This document shows positions 37,752 through 51,069 of a stretch of DNA of 64,000 bases, in pieces. The translations under genes were made by a program, and so were the position numbers. A model generated the notes under the pieces. That model worked only from the letters and a program-made list of their open reading frames with translations, was not told where the DNA came from and did not search any database. The stretch comes from Hydractinia symbiolongicarpus. Lineage: Eukaryota > Cnidaria > Hydrozoa > Anthoathecata > Hydractiniidae. Positions within the stretch are counted from its first letter, which is position 1, and every line of letters starts with the position of its first letter. The stretch is from the NCBI RefSeq assembly GCF_029227915.1, contig NC_079876.1, positions 38,857,828 to 38,921,827 of the forward strand, given 5' to 3'.

Positions 37752-38977
37752 TTGTACACATTCGACTATACGGGCCAAGCCCGGGATTTACGGGAAATCG
37801 CGGGTTTTCGTTTGCCGGCGATTAAACCTCTTTCATTAAGCGTATCATCAAAAATGAAAACATTTTTGAAAACTACAAGTCTCATGCGTTTTAGTGGTGA
37901 AAAAAAAAAAATTAAAAAATCGTTCGGGAAATGAGTTTACTCCCTGGGTACTTTCTTTGTATACATTCGACTATACGGGCCAAGCCCGGGATTTACGGGA
38001 AATCGCGGGATTTCGTTTGCCGGCGATTAAACCTCTTTTATTAAGCGTCTCATCAAAAATGAAAACATTTTTGAAAACTGCAAGTCTCATGCGTTTTAGT
38101 GGTGAAAAGATAATTTAAAAAATCGTTCTGGAAATGAGTTTACTCACAGGGTACTTTCTTTGTACACATTCGACTATACGGGCCAAGCCCGGGATTTACG
38201 GGAAATCGCGGGTTTTCGTTTGCCGGCGATTAAACCTCTTTCATTAAGCGTATCATCAAAAATGAAAACATTTTTGAAAACTACAAGTCTCATGCGTTTT
38301 AGTGGTGAAAAAAAAAAAATTAAAAAATCGTTCGGGAAATGAGTTTACTCCCTGGGTACTTTCTTTGTATACATTCGACTATACGGGCCAAGCCCGGGAT
38401 TTACGGGAAATCGCGGGATTTCGTTTGCCGGCGATTAAACCTCTTTTATTAAGCGTCTCATCAAAAATGAAAACATTTTTGAAAACTGCAAGTCTCATGC
38501 GTTTTAGTGGTGAAAAGATAATTTAAAAAATCGTTCTGGAAATGAGTTTACTCACAGGGTACTTTCTTTGTACACATTCGACTATACGGGCCAAGCCCGG
38601 GATTTACGGGAAATCGCGGGTTTTCGTTTGCCGGCGATTAAACCTCTTTCATTAAGCGTATCATCAAAAATGAAAACATTTTTGAAAACTACAAGTCTCA
38701 TGCGTTTTAGTGGTGAAAAAAAAAAAATTAAAAAATCGTTCGGGAAATGAGTTTACTCCCTGGGTACTTTCTTTGTATACATTCGACTATACGGGCCAAG
38801 CCCGGGATTTACGGGAAATCGCGGGATTTCGTTTGCCGGCGATTAAACCTCTTTTATTAAGCGTCTCATCAAAAATGAAAACATTTTTGAAAACTGCAAG
38901 TCTCATGCGTTTTAGTGGTGAAAAGATAATTGAAAAAATCGTTTCGGAGATGAGTTTACTCACAGGGTACTTTCTTT
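37752..38977 (+). repeat. 408-bp dimer, three copies (second HOR copy)
   Basis: The same dimer as at 32269-33085 starts at 37752, 38160 and 38568, each 408 bp apart and nearly identical. This is one more than in the first HOR copy, a direct record of unequal exchange after the large duplication. Confidence 0.92.
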
Positions 38978-41599
38978 GTATACATTCGACTATACGGGCC
39001 GAGTCCGGGATTTACGGGAAATCGCAGGTTTTCGTTTGCCGGCGATTAAACTTCTTTTATTCAGCGTCTCATCAAAAATGAAAACATTTTTGAAAACTAC
39101 AAGTCTCATGCGTTTTAGTGATGAAAAAATAATTTAAAAAATCGTTCGGGAAATGAGTTTACTCCCTGGGTACTTTCTTTGTATACATTCGACTATACGG
39201 GCCAAGCCTGGGATTTACGGGAAATCGCGGGATTTCGTTTGGCGGCGATTAAACCTCTTTTATTAAGCGTCTCATCAAAAATGAAAACATTTTTGAAAAC
39301 TGCAAGTCTCATGCGTTTTAGTGGTGAAAAGATAATTGAAAAAATCGTTTCGGAAATGAGTTTACTCACAGGGTACTTTCTTTGTATACATTCGACTATA
39401 CGGGCCGAGTCCGGGATTTACGGGAAATCGCAGGTTTTCGTTTGCCGGCGATTAAACTTCTTTTACTCAGCGTCTCATCAAAAATGAAAACATTTTTGAA
39501 AACTACAAGTCTCATGGGCTTTAGTGGTGTAATAATAATTTAAAAAATCGTTTGGGAAATTAGTTTACTCCCTGGGTACTTTCTTTGTATACTTTTGACT
39601 ATACGAGCCCAGTCCGGGATTTACGGGAAATCGCAGGTTTTCGTTTGCCGGCGATTAAACTTCTTTTATTCAGCGTCTCATCAAAAATGAAAACATTTTT
39701 GAAAACTACAAGTCTCATGCGTTTTAGTCGTGAAAATATAAATCAAAAAATCGGTCGGGAAATGAGTTTACTCCCTGGGTACCTTCTTTGTATACTTTTG
39801 ATTATACGGGCCAAGCCCGGGATTTACGGGAAATCTCGGGTTTTCGTTTGCCGGCGATTAAACATCTTTCATAAAGCGTCTCATCAAAAATGAAAATATT
39901 CTTGAAAACTACAAGTCTCATGCGTTTTAGTGGTGAAATAATAATTTAAAAAATCGTTTGGGAAATGAGTTTACTCACAGGGTACTTTCTTTGTATACAT
40001 TCGACTATACGGGCCGAGTCCGGGATTTACGGGAAATCGCAGGTTTTCGATTGCCGGCGATTAAACTTCTTTTATTCAGCGTCTCATCAAAAATGAAAAC
40101 ATTTTTGAAAACTACAAGTCTCATGCGTTTTAGTGGTGAAAAAATAATTTAAAAAACCGTTCGGGAAATGAGTTTACTCCCTGGGTACTTTCTTTGTATA
40201 CATTCGACTATACGGGCCAAGCCCGGGATTTACGGGAAATCGCGGGATTTCGTTTGCCGGCGATTAAACCTCTTTTATTAAGCGTCTCATCAAAAATGAA
40301 AACATTTTTGAAAACTGCAAGTCTCATGCGTTTTAGTGGTGAAAAGATAATTGAAAAAATCGTTTCGGAAATGAGTTTACTCACAGGGTACTTTCTTTGT
40401 ATACATTCGACTATACGGGCCGAGTCCGGGATTTACGGGAAATCGCAGGTTTTCGTTTGCCGGCGATTAAACTTCTTTTATTCAGCGTCTCATCAAAAAT
40501 AAAAACATTTTTGAAAACTACAAGTCTCATGGGCTTTAGTGGTGAAATAATAATTTAAAAAATCGTTTGGGAAATTAGTTTACTCCCTGGGTACTTTCTT
40601 TGTATACTTTTGACTATACGGGCCGAGTCCGGGATTTACGGGAAATCGCAGGTTTTCGTTTGCCGGCGATTAAACTTCTTTTATTCAGCGTCTCATCAAA
40701 AATGAAAACATTTTTGAAAACTACAAGTCTCATGCGTTTTAGTCGTGAAAATATAAATCAAAAAATCGTTCGGGAAATGAGTTTACTCCCTGGGTACCTT
40801 CTTTGTATACTTTTGATTATACGGGCCAAGCCCGGGATTTACGGGAAATCTCGGGTTTTCGTTTGCCGGCGATTAAACTTCTTTTATTCAGCGTCTCATC
40901 AAAAGTGAAAACATTTTTGAAAACTACAAGTCTTATGCGTTTTAGTGGTGAAAAAATAATTTAAAAAATCGTTCGGGAAATGAGTTTACTCCCTGGGTAC
41001 TTTCTTTGTATACTTTTGACTATACGGGCCGAGTCCGGGATTTACGGGAAATCGCAGGTTTTCGATTGCCGGCGATTAAACTTCTTTTATTCAGCGTCTC
41101 ATCAAAAATGAAAACATTTTTGAAAACTACAAGTCTCATGCGTTTTAGTGGTGAAAAAATAATTTAAAAAACCGTTCGGGAAATGAGTTTACTCCCTGGG
41201 TACTTTCTTTGTATACATTCGACTATACGGGCCAAGCCCGGGATTTACGGGAAATCGCGGGATTTCGTTTGCCGGCGATTAAACCTCTTTTATTAAGCGT
41301 CTCATCAAAAATGAAAACATTTTTGAAAACTGCAAGTCTCATGCGTTTTAGTGGTGAAAAGATAATTGAAAAAATCGTTTCGGAAATGAGTTTACTCACA
41401 GGGTACTTTCTTTGTATACATTCGACTATACGGGCCGAGTCCGGGATTTACGGGAAATCGCAGGTTTTCGTTTGCCGGCGATTAAACTTCTTTTATTCAG
41501 CGTCTCATCAAAAATAAAAACATTTTTGAAAACTACAAGTCTCATGGGCTTTAGTGGTGAAATAATAATTTAAAAAATCGTTTGGGAAATTAGTTTACT

Positions 41600-44500
41600 C
41601 CCTGGGTACTTTCTTTGTATACTTTTGACTATACGGGCCGAGTCCGGGATTTACGGGAAATCGCAGGTTTTCGTTTGCCGGCGATTAAACTTCTTTTATT
41701 CAGCGTCTCATCAAAAATGAAAACATTTTTGAAAACTACAAGTCTCATGCGTTTTAGTCGTGAAAATATAAATCAAAAAATCGTTCGGGAAATGAGTTTA
41801 CTCCCTGGGTACCTTCTTTGTATACTTTTGATTATACGGGCCAAGCCCGGGATTTACGGGAAATCTCGGGTTTTCGTTTGCCGGCGATTAAACTTCTTTT
41901 ATTCAGCGTCTCATCAAAAGTGAAAACATTTTTGAAAACTACAAGTCTTATGCGTTTTAGTGGTGAAAAAATAATTTAAAAAATCGTTCGGGAAATGAGT
42001 TTACTCCCTGGGTACTTTCTTTGTATACTTTTGACTATGCGGGCCGAGTTCTGGGTTTACGGGTAATGGCGGGTTTTCGTTTGCCGGCGATTAAACTTCT
42101 TTTATTCAGCGTCTCATCAAGAATGAAAACATTTTTGAAAACTGCAAGTCTCATGCGTTTTAGTGGTGAAAAGATAATTGAAAAAATCGTTTCGGAAATG
42201 AGTTTACTCACAGGGTACTTTTTTTGTATACATTCGACTATACGGGCCGAGTCCGGGATTTACGGGAAATCGCAGGTTTTCGTTTGCCGGCGATTAAACT
42301 TCTTTTATTCAGCGTCTCATCAAAAATGAAAACAATTTTGAAAACTACAAGTCTCATGCGTTTTAGTGGTGAAAAAATAATTTAAAAAATCGTTTGGGAA
42401 ATGAGTTTACTCCCTGGGTACTTTCTTTGTATACTTTTGACTATGCGGGCCGAGTTCTGGGTTTACGGGTAATGGCGGGTTTTCGTTTGCCGGCGATTAA
42501 ACTTCTTTTATTCAGCGTCTCATCAAAAATGAAAACATTTTTAAAAACTGCAAGTCTCATGCGTTTAAGTGGTGAAAAGATAATTGAAAAAATCGTTTCG
42601 GAAATGAGTTTACTCACAGGGTACTTTCTTTGTATACATTCGACTATACGGGCCGAGTCCGGGATTTACGGGAAATCGCAGGTTTTCGTTTGCCGGCGAT
42701 TAAACTTCTTTTATTCAGCGTCTCATCAAAAATGAAAACATTTTTGAAAACTACAAGTCTCATGGGCTTTAGTGGTGAAATAATAATTTAAAAAATCGTT
42801 TGGCAAATTAGTTTACTCCCTGGGTACTTTCTTTGTATACTTTTGACTATACGGGCCGAGTCCGGGATTCACGGGAAATCGCAGGTTTTCGTTTGCCGGC
42901 GATTAAACTTCTTTTATTCAGCGTCTCATCAAAAATGAAAACATTTTTAAAAACTACAAGTCTCATGGGCTTTATTGGTGAAATAATAATTTAAATAATC
43001 GTTCGGGAAATGAGTTTACACCCTGGGTACTTTCTTTGTATACTTTTGACTATACGGGCCGAGTCCGGGATTTACGGGAAATCGCAGGTTTTCGTTTGCC
43101 GGCGATTAAACTTCTTTTATTCAGCGTCTCATCAAAAATGAAAACATTTTTGAAAACTACAAGTCTCATGCGTTTTAGTGGTGAAAAAATAATTTAAAAC
43201 TTTGTTAGGGAAATGAGTTTACTCACTGGGTACTTTCCTTGTATACTTTTGACTATACGGGCCGAGACCGGGATTTACGGGAAATCGCGGATTCTCGTTT
43301 GCCGGCGATTAAATTTCTTTTATTCAGCGTCTCATCAAAAATGAAAACATTTTTGAAAACTACAAGTCTCAATCGTTTTAGTGGTGAAAAGATAATTTAA
43401 AAAATCGTTTTGGAAATGAGTTTACTCAGAGGGTACTTTCTTTGTATACTTTTGACTATACGGGCCGAGTCCGAGATTTACGGGAAATGGCAGGTTTCTT
43501 GTTTGCCGGCGATTAATCTTCTTTTATTCAGCGTCTCATCAAAAATGAAAACATTTTTGAAAACTACAAGTCTCATGCGTTTTAGTGGTGAAAAAATAAT
43601 TTAAAAAATCGTTCGGGAAATGAGTTTACACCCTGGGTACTTTCTTTGTATACTTTTGACTATACGAGCCGAGTCCGGGATTTACGGGAAATCGCAGGTT
43701 TTCGTTTGCCGGCGATTAAACTTCTTTTATTCAGCGTCTCATCAGAAATGAAAACATTTTTGAAAACTACAAGTCTTATGCGTTTTAGTGGTGAAAAAAT
43801 AATTTAAAAAATCGTTCTGGAAATGAGTTTACTCACAGGGTACTTTCTTTGTACACATTCGACTATACGGGCCAAGCCCGGGATTTACGGGAAATCGCGG
43901 GTTTTCGTTAGCCGGCGATTAAACCTCTTTCATTAAGCGTATCATCAAAAATGAAAACATTTTTGAAAACTACAAGTCTCATGCGTTTTAGTGGTGAAAA
44001 AAAAATTTAAAAAATCGTTCGGGAAATGAGTTTACTCCCTGGGTACTTTCTTTGTATACATTCGACTATACGGGCCAAGCCCGGGATTTACGGGAAATCG
44101 CGGGATTTCGTTTGCCGGCGATTAAACCTCTTTTATTAAGCGTCTCATCAAAAATGAAAACATTTTTAAAAACTGCAAGTCTCACGCGTTTTAGTGGTGA
44201 AAAGATAATTGAAAAAATCGTTTCGGAGATGAGTTTACTCACAGGGTACTTCCTTTGTATACATTCGACTATACGGGCCGAGTCCGGGATTTACGGGAAA
44301 TCGCAGGTTTTCGTTTGCCGGCGATTAAACTTCTTTTATTCAGCGTCTCATCAAAAATGAAAACATTTTTGAAAACTACAAGTCTCATGCGTTTTAGTGG
44401 TGAAAAAATAATTTAAAAAATCGTTCGGGAAATGAGTTTACTCCCTGGGTACTTTCTTTGTATACTTTTGACTATGCGGGCCGAGATCTGGGTTTACGGG

Positions 44501-47500
44501 TAATGGCGGGTTTTTGTTTGCCGGCGATTAAACTTCTTTTATTCAGCGTCTCATCAAAAATGAAAACATTTTTGAAAACTGCAAGTCTCATGCGTTTAAG
44601 TGGTGAAAAGATAATTGAAAAAATCGTTTCGGAAATGAGTTTACTCACAGGGTACTTTCTTTGTATACATTCGACTATACGGGCCGAGTCCGGGATTTAC
44701 GGGAAATCGCAGGTTTTCGTTTGCCGGCGATTAAACTTCTTTTATTCAGCGTATCATCAAAAATGAAAACATTTTTGAAAACTACAAGTCTCATGCGTTT
44801 TAGTGGTGAAAAAATAATTTAAAAAATCGTTCGGGAAATGAGTTTACACCCTGGGTACTTTCTTTGTATACTTTTGACTATACGAGCCGAGTCCGGGATT
44901 TACGGGAAATCGCAGGTTTTCGTTTGCCGGCGATTAAACTTCTTTTATTCAGCGTCTCATCAGAAATGAAAACATTTTTGAAAACTACAAGTCTTATGCG
45001 TTTTAGTGGTGAAAAAATAATTTAAAAAATCGTTCTGGAAATTAGTTTACTCACAGGGTACTTTCTTTGTACACATTCGACTATACGGGCCAAGCCCGGG
45101 ATTTACGGGAAATCGCGGGTTTTCGTTTGCCGGCGATTAAACCTCTTTCATTAAGCGTATCATCAAAAATGAAAACATTTTTGAAAACTACAAGTCTCAT
45201 GCGTTTTAGTGGTGAAAAAAAAATTTAAAAAATCGTTCGGGAAATGAGTTTACTCCCTGGGTACTTTCTTTGTATACATTCGACTATACGGGCCAAGCCC
45301 GGGATTTACGGGAAATCGCGGGATTTCGTTTGCCGGCGATTAAACCTCTTTTATTAAGCGTCTCATCAAAAATGAAAACATTTTTAAAAACTGCAAGTCT
45401 CACGCGTTTTAGTGGTGAAAAGATAATTGAAAAAATCGTTTCGGAGATGAGTTTACTCACAGGGTACTTCCTTTGTATACATTCGACTATACGGGCCGAG
45501 TCCGGGATTTACGGGAAATCGCAGGTTTTCGTTTGCCGGCGATTAAACCTCTTTCATTAAGCGTATCATCAAAAATGAAAACATTTTTGAAAACTACAAG
45601 TCTCATGCGTTTTAGTGGTGAAAAAAAAATTTAAAAAATCGTTCGGGAAATGAGTTTACTCCCTGGGTACTTTCTTTGTATACATTCGACTATACGGGCC
45701 AAGCCCGGGATTTACGGGAAATCGCGGGATTTCGTTTGCCGGCGATTAAACCTCTTTTATTAAGCGTCTCATCAAAAATGAAAACATTTTTAAAAACTGC
45801 AAGTCTCACGCGTTTTAGTGGTGAAAAGATAATTGAAAAAATCGTTTCGGAGATGAGTTTACTCACAGGGTACTTCCTTTGTATACATTCGACTATACGG
45901 GCCGAGTCCGGGATTTACGGGAAATCGCAGGTTTTCGTTTGCCGGCGATTAAACTTCTTTTATTCAGCGTCTCATCAAAAATGAAAACATTTTTGAAAAC
46001 TACAAGTCTCATGCGTTTTAGTGGTGAAAAAAAAATTTAAAAAATCGTTCGGGAAATGAGTTTACTCCCTGGGTACTTTCTTTGTATACATTCGACTATA
46101 CAAGCCAAGCCCGGGATTTACGGGAAATCGCGGGATTTCGTTTGCCGGCGATTAAACCTCTTTTATTAAGCGTCTCATCAAAAATGAAAACATTTTTAAA
46201 AACTGCAAGTCTCACGCGTTTTAGTGGTGAAAAGATAATTGAAAAAATCGTTTCGGAGATGAGTTTACTCACAGGGTACTTCCTTTGTATACATTCGACT
46301 ATACGGGCCGAGTCCGGGATTTACGGGAAATCGCAGGTTTTCGTTTGCCGGCGATTAAACTTCTTTTATTCAGCGTCTCATCAAAAATGAAAACATTTTT
46401 GAAAACTACAAGTCTCATGCGTTTTAGTGGTGAAAAAATAATTTAAAAAATCGTTCGGGAAATGAGTTTACTCCCTGGGTACTTTCTTTGTATACTTTTG
46501 ACTATGCGGGCCGAGATCTGGGTTTACGGGTAATGGCGGGTTTTTGTTTGCCGGCGATTAAACTTCTTTTATTCAGCGTCTCATCAAAAATGAAAACATT
46601 TTTGAAAACTGCAAGTCTCATGCGTTTAAGTGGTGAAAAGATAATTGAAAAAATCGTTTCGGAAATGAGTTTACTCACAGGGTACTTTCTTTGTATACAT
46701 TCGACTATACGGGCCGAGTCCGGGATTTACGGGAAATCGCAGGTTTTCGTTTGCCGGCGATTAAACTTCTTTTATTCAGCGTATCATCAAAAATGAAAAC
46801 ATTTTTGAAAACTACAAGTCTCATGGGCTTTAGTGGTGAAATAATAATTTAAAAAATCGTTTGGGAAATTAGTTTACTCCCTGGGTACTTTCTTTGTATA
46901 CTTTTGACTATGCGGGCCGAGTTCTGGGTTTACGGGTAATGGCGGGTTTTCGTTTGCCGGCGATTAAACTTCTTTCATTCAGCGTCTCATCAAAAATGAA
47001 AACATTTTTGAAAACTGCAAGTCTCATGCGTTTAAGTGGTGAAAAGATAATTGAAAAAATCGTTTCGGAAATGAGTTCACTGACAGGGTACTTTCTTTGT
47101 ATACATTTGACTATACGGGCCGAGTCCGGGATTTACGGGAAATCGCAGGTTTTCGTTTGCCGGCGATTAAACTTCTTTTATTCAGCGTCTCATCAAAAAT
47201 GAAAACATTTTTGAAAACTACAAGTCTCATGGGCTTTAGTGGTGAAATAATAATTTAAAAAATCGTTTGGGAAATTAGTTTACTCCCTGGGTACTTTCTT
47301 TGTATACTTTTGACTATACGGGCCGAGTCCGGGATTTACGGGAAATCGCAGGTTTTCGTTTGCCGGCGATTAATCTTCTTTTATTCAGCGTCTCATCAAA
47401 AATGAAAACATTTTTGAAAACTACAAGTCTCATGCGTTTTAGTCGTGAAAATATAAATCAAAAAATCGTTCGGAAAATGAGTTTACTCCCTGGGTACCTT

Positions 47501-48750
47501 CTTTGTATACTTTTGATTATACGGGCCAAGCCCGGGATTTACGGGAAATCTCGGGTTTTCGTTTGCCGGCGATTAAATTTCTTTTATTCAACGTCTCATC
47601 AAAAGTGAAAACATTTTTGAAAACTACAAGTCTTATGCGTTTTAGTGGTGAAAAAATAATTTAAAAGATCGTTCGGGAAATGAGTTTACTCCCTGGGTAC
47701 TTTCTTTGTATACTTTTGACTATGCGGGCCGAGTTCTGGGTTTACGGGTAATGGCGGGTTTTCGTTTGCCGGCGATTAAACTTCTTTTATTCAGCGTCTC
47801 ATCAAGAATGAAAACATTTTTGAAAACTGCAAGTCTCATGCGTTTTAGTGGTGAAAAGATAATTGAAAAAATCGTTTCGGAAATGAGTTTACTCACAGGG
47901 TACTTTCTTTGTAAACATTCGACTATACGGGCCGAGTCCGGGATTTACGGGAAATCGCAGGTTTTCGTTTGCCGGCGATTAAACTTCTTTTATTCAGCGT
48001 CTCATCAAAAATGAAAACATTTTTGAAAACTACAAGTCTCATGCGTTTTAGTGGTGAAAAAATAATTTAAAAAATCGTTTGGAAAATGAGTTTACTCCCT
48101 GGGTACTTTCTTTGTATACTTTTGACTATGCGGGCCGAGTTCTGGGTTTACGGGTAATGGCGGGTTTTCGTTTGCCGGCGATTAAACTTCTTTTATTCAG
48201 CGTCTCATCAAAAATGAAAACATTTTTGAAAACTGCAAGTCTCATGCGTTTAAGTGGTGAAAAGATAATTAAAAAAATCGTTTCGGAAATGAGTTTACTC
48301 ACAGGGTACTTTCTTTGTATACATTCGACTATACGGGCCGAGTCCGGGATTTACGGGAAATCGCAGGTTTTCGTTTGCCGGCGATTAAACTTCTTTTATT
48401 CAGCGTCTCATCAAAAATGAAAACATTTTTGAAAACTACAAGTCTCATGGGCTTTAGTGGTGAAATAATAATTTAAAAAATCGTTTGGCAAATTAGTTTA
48501 CTCCCTGGGTACTTTCTTTGTATAATTTTGACTATACGGGCCGAGTCCGGGATTTACGGGAAATCGCAGGTTTTCGTTTGCCGGCGATTAAACTTCTTTT
48601 ATTCAGCGTCTCATCAAAAATGAAAACATTTTTAAAAACTACAAGTCTCATGGGCTTTAGTGGTGAAATAATAATTTAAATAATCGTTCGGGAAATGAGT
48701 TTACACCCTGGGTACTTTCTTTGTATACTTTTGACTATACGGGCCGAGTC
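41600..48750 (+). repeat. Duplicated block at offset 5,685 bp (28 monomers)
   Basis: Monomers near 41615, 42021 and 42394-42735 recur in order near 47300, 47706 and 48079-48420, all with an offset of 5685 bp. Shared rare variants include actatgcgggccgagttctggg with gggtaatggcggg, and catcaagaatgaaaac. A third copy of the same run lies at 51563-52683, offset 4263 from the second. Confidence 0.85.
44052..46800 (+). repeat. 406-bp dimer cluster and 2,030-bp duplication
   Basis: The dimer with cgcgggatttcg, ctgcaagtctcacgcg and ggtacttcctttg starts at 44052, 45270, 45676 and 46082; the last three are in direct tandem, 406 bp apart. The monomer pair with cgagatctggg and gcgggtttttgtttg at 44458 recurs at 46488, offset 2030 (ten monomers). 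Confidence 0.85.
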
Positions 48751-48879
48751 CGGGATTTTCGGGAAATCGCAGGTTTTCGTTTGCCGGCGATTAAACTTCT
48801 TTTATTCAGCGTCTCATCAAAAATGAAAACATTTTTGAAAACTACAAGTCTCATGCGTTGTAGTGGTGAAAAAATAATT

Positions 48880-50740
48880 TAAAAAATCGTTCGAGAAATG
48901 AGTTTACACCCTGGGTTCTTTCTTTGTATACTTTTGACTATACGGGCCGAGTCTGGGATTTACGGGAAATCGCAGGTTTTCGTTTGCCGGCGATTAAACC
49001 ACTTTCATTAAGCGTCCCATCAAAAGTGAAAAGATTTTTAAAAACTACAAGTCTCATGCGTTTTAGTGGTGAAAAAATAATTTAAAAAATCGTTTAGGAA
49101 ATGAGTTTACTCACAGGGTACTTTCTTTGTATACATTCGACTATACGGGCCGAGTCCGGGATTTACGGGAAATCGCAGGTTTTCGTTTGCCGGCGATTAA
49201 ACTTCTTTTATTCAGCGTCTCATCAAAAATGAAAACATTTTTGAAAACTACAAGTCTCATGCGTTTTAGTGGTGAAAAAATAATTTAAAAAATCGTTTGG
49301 GAAATGAGTTTACTCCCTGGGTACTTTCTTTGTATACTTTTGACTATGCGGGCCGAGTCCGGGATTTACGGGTAATGGCGGGTTTTCGTTTGCCGGCGAT
49401 TAAACTTCTTTTATTCAGCGTCTCATCAAAAATGAAAACATTTTTGAAAACTACAAGTCTCATGGGCTTTAGTGGTGAAATAATAATTTAAAAAATCGTT
49501 TGGCAAATTAGTTTACTCCCTGGGTACTTTCTTTGTATACTTTTGACTATACGGGCCGAGTCCGGGATTTACGGGAAATGGCAGGTTTTCGTTTGCCGGC
49601 GATTAAACTTCTTTTATTCAGCGTCTCATCAAAAATGAAAACATTTTTAAAAACTACAAGTCTCATGGGCTTTAGTGGTGAAATAATAATTTAAATAATC
49701 GTTCGGGAAATGAGTTTACACCCTGGGTTCTTTCTTTGTATACTTTTGACTATACGGGCCGAGTCTGGGATTTACGGGAAATCGCAGGTTTTCGTTTGCC
49801 GGCGATTAAACCACTTTCATTAAGCGTCCCATCAAAAGTGAAAAGATTTTTAAAAACTACAAGTCTCATGCGTTTTAGTGGTGAAAAAATAATTTAAAAA
49901 ATCGTTTAGGAAATGAGTTTACTCACAGGGTACTTTCTTTGTATACATTCGACTATACGGGCCGAGTCCGGGATTTACGGGAAATCGCAGGTTTTCGTTT
50001 GCCGGCGATTAAACTTCTTTTATTCAGCGTCTCATCAAAAATGAAAACATTTTTGAAAACTACAAGTCTCATGCGTTTTAGTGGTGAAAAAATAATTTAA
50101 AAAATCGTTTGGGAAATGAGTTTACTCCCTGGGTACTTTCTTTGTATACTTTTGACTATGCGGGCCGAGTCCGGGATTTACGGGTAATGGCGGGTTTTCG
50201 TTTGCCGGCGATTAAACTTCTTTTATTCAGCGTCTCATCAAAAATGAAAACATTTTTGAAAACTACAAGTCTCATGGGCTTTAGTGGTGAAATAATAATT
50301 TAAAAAATCGTTTGGCAAATTAGTTTACTCCCTGGGTACTTTCTTTGTATACTTTTGACTATACGGGCCGAGTCCGGGATTTACGGGAAATGGCAGGTTT
50401 TCGTTTGCCGGCGATTAAACTTCTTTTATTCAGCGTCTCATCAAAAATGAAAACATTTTTAAAAACTACAAGTCTCATGGGCTTTAGTGGTGAAATAATA
50501 ATTTAAATAATCGTTCGGGAAATGAGTTTACACCCTGGGTACTTTCTTTGTATACTTTTGACTATACGGGCCGAGTCCGGGATTTACGGGAAATCGCAGG
50601 TTTTCGTTTGCCGGCGATTAAACTTCTTTTATTCAGCGTCTCATCAAAAATGAAAACATTTTTGAAAACTACAAGTCTCATGCGTTGTAGTGGTGAAAAA
50701 ATAATTTAAAAAATCGTTCGAGAAATGAGTTTACACCCTG
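48880..50740 (+). repeat. 812-bp (4-monomer) tandem duplication
   Basis: The run gagtttacaccctgggttc, cattaagcgtcccatcaaaag with gaaaagattt, actcacagggtac and gcgggtaatggcggg occurs in tandem; equivalent points are 49297 and 50109, 812 bp apart. The tacaccctgggttc plus cattaagcgtcccatc pair appears again at about 50.7, 53.2 and 54.0 kb. Confidence 0.85.
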
Positions 50741-51069
50741 GGTTCTTTCTTTGTATACTTTTGACTATACGGGCCGAGTCTGGGATTTACGGGAAATCGC
50801 AGGTTTTCGTTTGCCGGCGATTAAACCACTTTCATTAAGCGTCCCATCAAAAGTGAAAAGATTTTTAAAAACTACAAGTCTCATGCGTTTTAGTGGTGAA
50901 AAAATAATTTAAAATATCGTTCGGGAAATGAGTTTACACCCTGGGTACTTTCTTTGTATACTATTGACTATACGGGTCGAGTCCGGGATTTACGGGAAAT
51001 CGCAGGTTTTCGTTTGCCGGCGATTAAACTTCTTTTATTCAGCGTCTCATCAAAAATGAAAACATTTTT

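Larger units (their letters stand above)
30250..41623 (+). repeat. Tandem duplication of a 27-monomer block (5,483 bp)
   Basis: Copy 1 is about 30250-35732 and copy 2 about 35733-41623. Equivalent points are 30848 and 36331 (offset 5483), 32269 and 37752 (5483), and 33287 and 39179, 33693 and 39585, 34708 and 40600, 35317 and 41209 (all 5892). The offset grows by 408-409 bp between 32.3 and 33.3 kb because copy 2 has one more 408-bp dimer. Differences between copies are few, for example actttttac near 30655 against acttttgac near 36138, and gtcggtcggg near 39752 where copy 1 has gttcggg. The duplication is therefore recent. Confidence 0.9.
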
